Assembly: GCA_903922535.1 (NCBI GenBank)
Contig: CAIXUF010000967.1
Location: forward strand, 1-7,766
Direction of reading: 5' to 3'
Length of the DNA: 7,766 nt
Origin: Candidatus Hydrogenedentota bacterium
Lineage (GTDB): Bacteria; Hydrogenedentota; Hydrogenedentia; Hydrogenedentiales; CAITNO01
Part shown: positions 6,216 through 7,766 of the stretch, piece by piece
Layout of the letters: each line of letters opens with the position of its first letter
How positions within the stretch are numbered: the first letter of the stretch is position 1
The notes under the pieces: model-generated
What the model was told of the DNA's origin: nothing
The model's database searches: none
The model's input: only the letters and a program-made list of their open reading frames with translations
Program-made: the position numbers and the translations under genes

Positions 6216-6692
6216 ATGTTGTCTCGGATGAATAGAGATTCTATGGTTGCAGGGGTAAAGAAATGCCTGTTGGTTTGCCTGATGGCTGCGGCGTTAAGCG
6301 GATGCATCATTGGGCGGCACGTGGATTGGGCCACACGACTGGTTATCAATGGCTGTGTACGTGACATGAATACGAACAAGCCCCTTTCGGGCGTGTCCGT
6401 CAGACTTGAAAGTGAGCGACTTGTCGGGTCGGACCGGATCAAGGAGCTGTCCAAGAGCGCGGATGATGGGGAAATACATGGCGAATACGAGCGCAAATGG
6501 GGCTGCTACCAGAATGCGCTGGGAATATGGTTAAACCGCAGGCCAAAGGTCGAATTGAACGTGCATCTTTCCAAGGAACGCTACCGGCCGGTGGAGATAG
6601 CGTTTAGACTGGACAAGTTCTCGAATATGGGAGGAGACGTGCCGATCAATTTGGGAACCGTGCTGCTCAAACCCCTTGGCCAAAAGGAATAG
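6216..6692 (+). CDS. Small lipoprotein with one carboxypeptidase-regulatory-like domain
   Basis: 158 aa from the ATG at 6216. ATGs at 6228 and 6243 are also possible. None has a strong Shine-Dalgarno site, and the 6243 start would give the most typical short signal sequence (MVAGVKKCLLVCLMAAALSGC). A lipobox, L27-S28-G29-C30, predicts signal peptidase II cleavage and lipid anchoring at the cysteine. The mature part starts a beta-sandwich: LVINGCVRDMNTNKPLSGVSVRLES matches the start of the domain (G-x-V-x-D...G-x-P-x-x-G-x-x-V). The later DDGEIHGEY and VELNVHLSKERYRPVEIAF fit the remaining strands. It lies 52 bp after the secreted protein gene, same strand, and shares the fold of both upstream genes. 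Function is unknown; a partner or ligand for the sigma fusion's exported domains is a guess. The end (NLGTVLLKPLGQKE) is typical for the domain. Confidence 0.75.
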   Translation: MLSRMNRDSMVAGVKKCLLVCLMAAALSGCIIGRHVDWATRLVINGCVRDMNTNKPLSGVSVRLESERLVGSDRIKELSKSADDGEIHGEYERKWGCYQNALGIWLNRRPKVELNVHLSKERYRPVEIAFRLDKFSNMGGDVPINLGTVLLKPLGQKE

Positions 6693-6694
6693 GC

Positions 6695-6722
6695 AGTCTC
6701 TGACGGCAAGTCTCTGACGGCA
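6695..6722. repeat. Perfect tandem 14-bp repeat before the pyr promoter
   Basis: AGTCTCTGACGGCA occurs twice head to tail (6695-6708 and 6709-6722), beginning two bases after the lipoprotein stop codon and ending two bases before the TTGACA box. It may be a replication-slippage duplication or a doubled regulator site. Copies of this kind could vary in number between strains. Confidence 0.85.
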
Positions 6723-6724
6723 AT

Positions 6725-6754
6725 TTGACACGCCGTAACCGGTTTGCCTATAGT
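6725..6754 (+). promoter_or_regulatory. Strong sigma70 promoter of the pyrR-pyrB operon
   Basis: A perfect -35 TTGACA (6725-6730) and a near-perfect -10 TATAGT (6749-6754) are separated by 18 bp. Predicted start near 6761 gives a leader of about 115 nt before pyrR. This is the best promoter in the window, and it fits an operon that is made constitutively and controlled by attenuation. Confidence 0.8.
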
Positions 6755-6762
6755 TTCGCAAA

Positions 6763-6810
6763 GACGTTTAACAAGGAACGGCGGCAACCTATGGCCACGG
6801 CACGAACGTC
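6763..6810 (+). promoter_or_regulatory. Long-range stem candidate at the start of the pyrR leader RNA
   Basis: GACGTT (6763-6768) is complementary to AACGTC (6805-6810), enclosing the leader ORF start codon at 6791 and its AAGGA. Pairing would bring these into one closed domain upstream of the terminator. A weak alternative stem, GGCG (6818-6821) with CGCC (6827-6830), competes with the terminator's left arm. I do not see the B. subtilis-type PyrR-binding consensus. Confidence 0.3.
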
Positions 6811-6880
6811 AACAAGCGGCGGTTTACGCCTTCTCAGGGCGGCTGAGAAGGCGTTTTTTTTGACCGGAGCAACGCCATGA
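6791..6880 (+). CDS. Putative 29-aa leader peptide crossing the pyrR attenuator
   Basis: ATG at 6791 opens 29 codons (MATARTSTSGGLRLLRAA, then EKAFFLTGATP) ending at TGA 6878-6880. The stop overlaps the pyrR ATG as ATGA. The frame runs without a stop through both arms of the terminator hairpin and its T8 tract, so a translating ribosome would prevent the hairpin from forming. AAGGA (6773-6777) is the only ribosome-site candidate, and its 13-nt spacing is long. By analogy with the E. coli pyrBI leader, coupling of translation to transcription could relieve attenuation when UTP is low. It may also be a chance open frame; the ATGA junction is what makes translation worth considering. Confidence 0.4.
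   Translation: MATARTSTSGGLRLLRAAEKAFFLTGATP
6826..6861 (+). terminator. Intrinsic terminator (attenuator) in the pyrR leader
   Basis: A 12-bp perfect stem (6826-6837 with 6843-6854) has a GGCGG loop and is followed by eight T residues (6854-6861). The left arm reads ACGCCTTCTCAG. It lies about 65 nt after the predicted transcription start and only 15 nt before pyrR, so it cannot be the terminator of the preceding lipoprotein gene unless readthrough transcription is also stopped here. Its position marks it as the attenuator controlling pyrimidine gene expression. Confidence 0.9.
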
Positions 6881-7470
6881 CACCGGATATTCGCAGTGAA
6901 ATCGAGAGCACCGTCGTCATGGACCGCCAGGCCATGGCGGCCACGATACGCAGCATGGCCCTGGCCATCGCCAACGGGAACCCCGACATTGAGGGCTTGG
7001 TGATCTTGGGCATACTCCGGCGCGGGCGGCCGCTGGCCGACCGCATCGCCAAGCTCATCGGCGAGTACACGGGCGTGACGCCGCCGGTCGGCTCGCTGGC
7101 CACCACGCTCTATCGTGACGACGTGCGTTCCGGTTCGGCCGCGCCGCTGCACAAGGGCGCAACCCATTTTGCCTTTCCCCTCGACGGCTGCACGGTGCTG
7201 CTGGTGGACGACGTGCTGGCCGCCGGGCGCACCATCCGCGCCGCGCTCGACGAGGTGATGGACTACGGTCGGCCCAAGCGCATTCAACTGGCCTGCCTGG
7301 TGGACCGGGGCGGGCGCGAACTGCCCATCCGGGCCGACTACCTCGGCTATGACATTGGCACCGGGCCGGGCGAGTGGATTTTTGTGAGGCTGGAGGAAAT
7401 TGACGGCGAGGACGCGGTGCTGCTGCAGCGCAGCGTCGAAGCGGAACCGTCCGAACAGGAAGGAGCGTAG
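6877..7470 (+). CDS. pyrR: PyrR bifunctional pyr operon regulator / uracil phosphoribosyltransferase
   Basis: 197 aa, ATG at 6877 with GGAG at 6866-6869. The PRPP-binding loop is clear: VLLVDDVLAAGRT at residues 107-119. Other family blocks are VILGILRRGRPLADRI (canonical VGIxxRGxxLA), TLYRDD, and VACLVDRGGRELPI-like LACLVDRGGRELPIRADYLG. PyrR binds leader RNA of pyr operons when UMP/UTP is high and represses expression; many members also convert uracil plus PRPP to UMP. Usual length is about 175-185 aa; the extra residues are an acidic C-terminal tail (EAEPSEQEGA). It directly follows the attenuator and precedes pyrB by 6 bp, the classic order. The odd feature is that its leader shows no obvious B. 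subtilis-type PyrR site but does carry a leader ORF. Confidence 0.95.
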   Translation: MTPDIRSEIESTVVMDRQAMAATIRSMALAIANGNPDIEGLVILGILRRGRPLADRIAKLIGEYTGVTPPVGSLATTLYRDDVRSGSAAPLHKGATHFAFPLDGCTVLLVDDVLAAGRTIRAALDEVMDYGRPKRIQLACLVDRGGRELPIRADYLGYDIGTGPGEWIFVRLEEIDGEDAVLLQRSVEAEPSEQEGA

Positions 7471-7476
7471 CAGACC

Positions 7477-7766
7477 ATGGCGGAAGCAAGCCGCGCCGTC
7501 TGGACGCGCAAGGACCTTATCGGCATCGCCGACCTGTCCCGGCAGGAAATCGAGCTGGTGCTCGACACGGCCCCGCAGTTCGTGGCCGTGTCGCAGCGTT
7601 CCAGCGGCATCAAGAAGGTGCCGCTCCTGCAGGGGCGCCTCGTGGTCAACTGGTTTCACGAGCCGAGCACGCGCACGCGCAGCTCCTTTGAACTGGCCGC
7701 CAAGCGGCTCAGCGCCGACACGCTGGCCATTGCCGCGTCGTCGTCCAGTTCCGTGAAGGGCGAGAC
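7477..7766 (+). CDS. pyrB: Aspartate carbamoyltransferase catalytic subunit, N-terminal part
   Basis: The frame is open from ATG 7477 to the right edge (96 complete codons), so the gene is cut off. The carbamoyl-phosphate binding motif reads [20 protein letters not shown], and a second block [10 protein letters not shown] matches the family's STSSxxKGET. The enzyme joins carbamoyl phosphate and aspartate, the first committed step of pyrimidine synthesis. AGGAAGGAG (7457-7465) lies inside the end of pyrR with an 11-nt gap to the ATG, and the 6-bp intergenic spacing indicates one transcript and probable translational coupling. Whether an inactive dihydroorotase (pyrC') follows, as in several bacteria, is outside the window. 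Confidence 0.93.
   Translation, partial: MAEASRAVWTRKDLIGIADLSRQEIELVLDTAPQFVAVSQRSSGIKKVPLLQGRLVVNWFHEPSTRTRSSFELAAKRLSADTLAIAASSSSSVKGE

Noticed and set aside
6693..6876. Reading the T8 hairpin only as the terminator of the lipoprotein gene
   Set aside because: A consensus promoter at 6725-6754 lies between the lipoprotein gene and the hairpin, so the hairpin is in the leader of the pyr transcript. It may stop readthrough as well, but attenuation is the main reading.
6748..7659. 303-codon open frame on the minus strand
   Set aside because: It is antisense to pyrR and pyrB, which have unmistakable motifs, and it also crosses the promoter and terminator.

Overview
The window reads as a GC-rich bacterial chromosome segment with compact genes and clear Shine-Dalgarno sites. 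All convincing genes are on the + strand. No rRNA, tRNA, CRISPR array, transposase or integrase gene was seen. An ECF sigma factor fused to a long exported domain array, secreted carboxypeptidase-regulatory-like proteins, and an intergenic 9-nt-phased GTCCAT array together suggest a planctomycete/Lentisphaerae/Hydrogenedentota-like or similar uncultured lineage. That placement is an inference from memory of such genomes, not a demonstrated one.

Layout. (1) Positions 1-1565 are the end of a surface-sugar modification cluster: the C-terminus of a HisF-like ammonia-channelling synthase subunit, then a PP-loop N-acetyl sugar amidotransferase. A hairpin overlapping the stop codon probably ends this unit. 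(2) Positions 1617-2170 hold a monocistronic rnk-type RNA polymerase-binding regulator with a good sigma70 promoter and a leader of about 100 nt. (3) Positions 2171-2719 are non-coding and structure-rich: a branched inverted-repeat zone, the GTCCATNNN array capped by a perfect 10-bp hairpin, and a palindrome that covers the ribosome binding site of the next gene. (4) Positions 2720-6692 hold three consecutive genes that all carry carboxypeptidase-regulatory/transthyretin-like beta-sandwich domains: a membrane-tethered ECF sigma factor with about five such domains after its transmembrane helix, a secreted protein with two, and a small lipoprotein with one. (5) Positions 6695-7766 are the start of a pyrimidine operon: a tandem 14-bp repeat, a consensus promoter, a leader with a strong intrinsic terminator crossed by a 29-codon leader ORF, then pyrR and the start of pyrB.

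The best candidate for an undescribed system is region 4. A sigma factor is physically joined to an exported multidomain sensor or scaffold, and its two neighbours are exported proteins built from the same fold. The arrangement suggests surface-to-transcription signalling in one polypeptide, with no separate anti-sigma factor visible. The second most interesting feature is the pyrR leader, whose terminator hairpin lies inside an open leader reading frame that ends in an ATGA overlap with pyrR.
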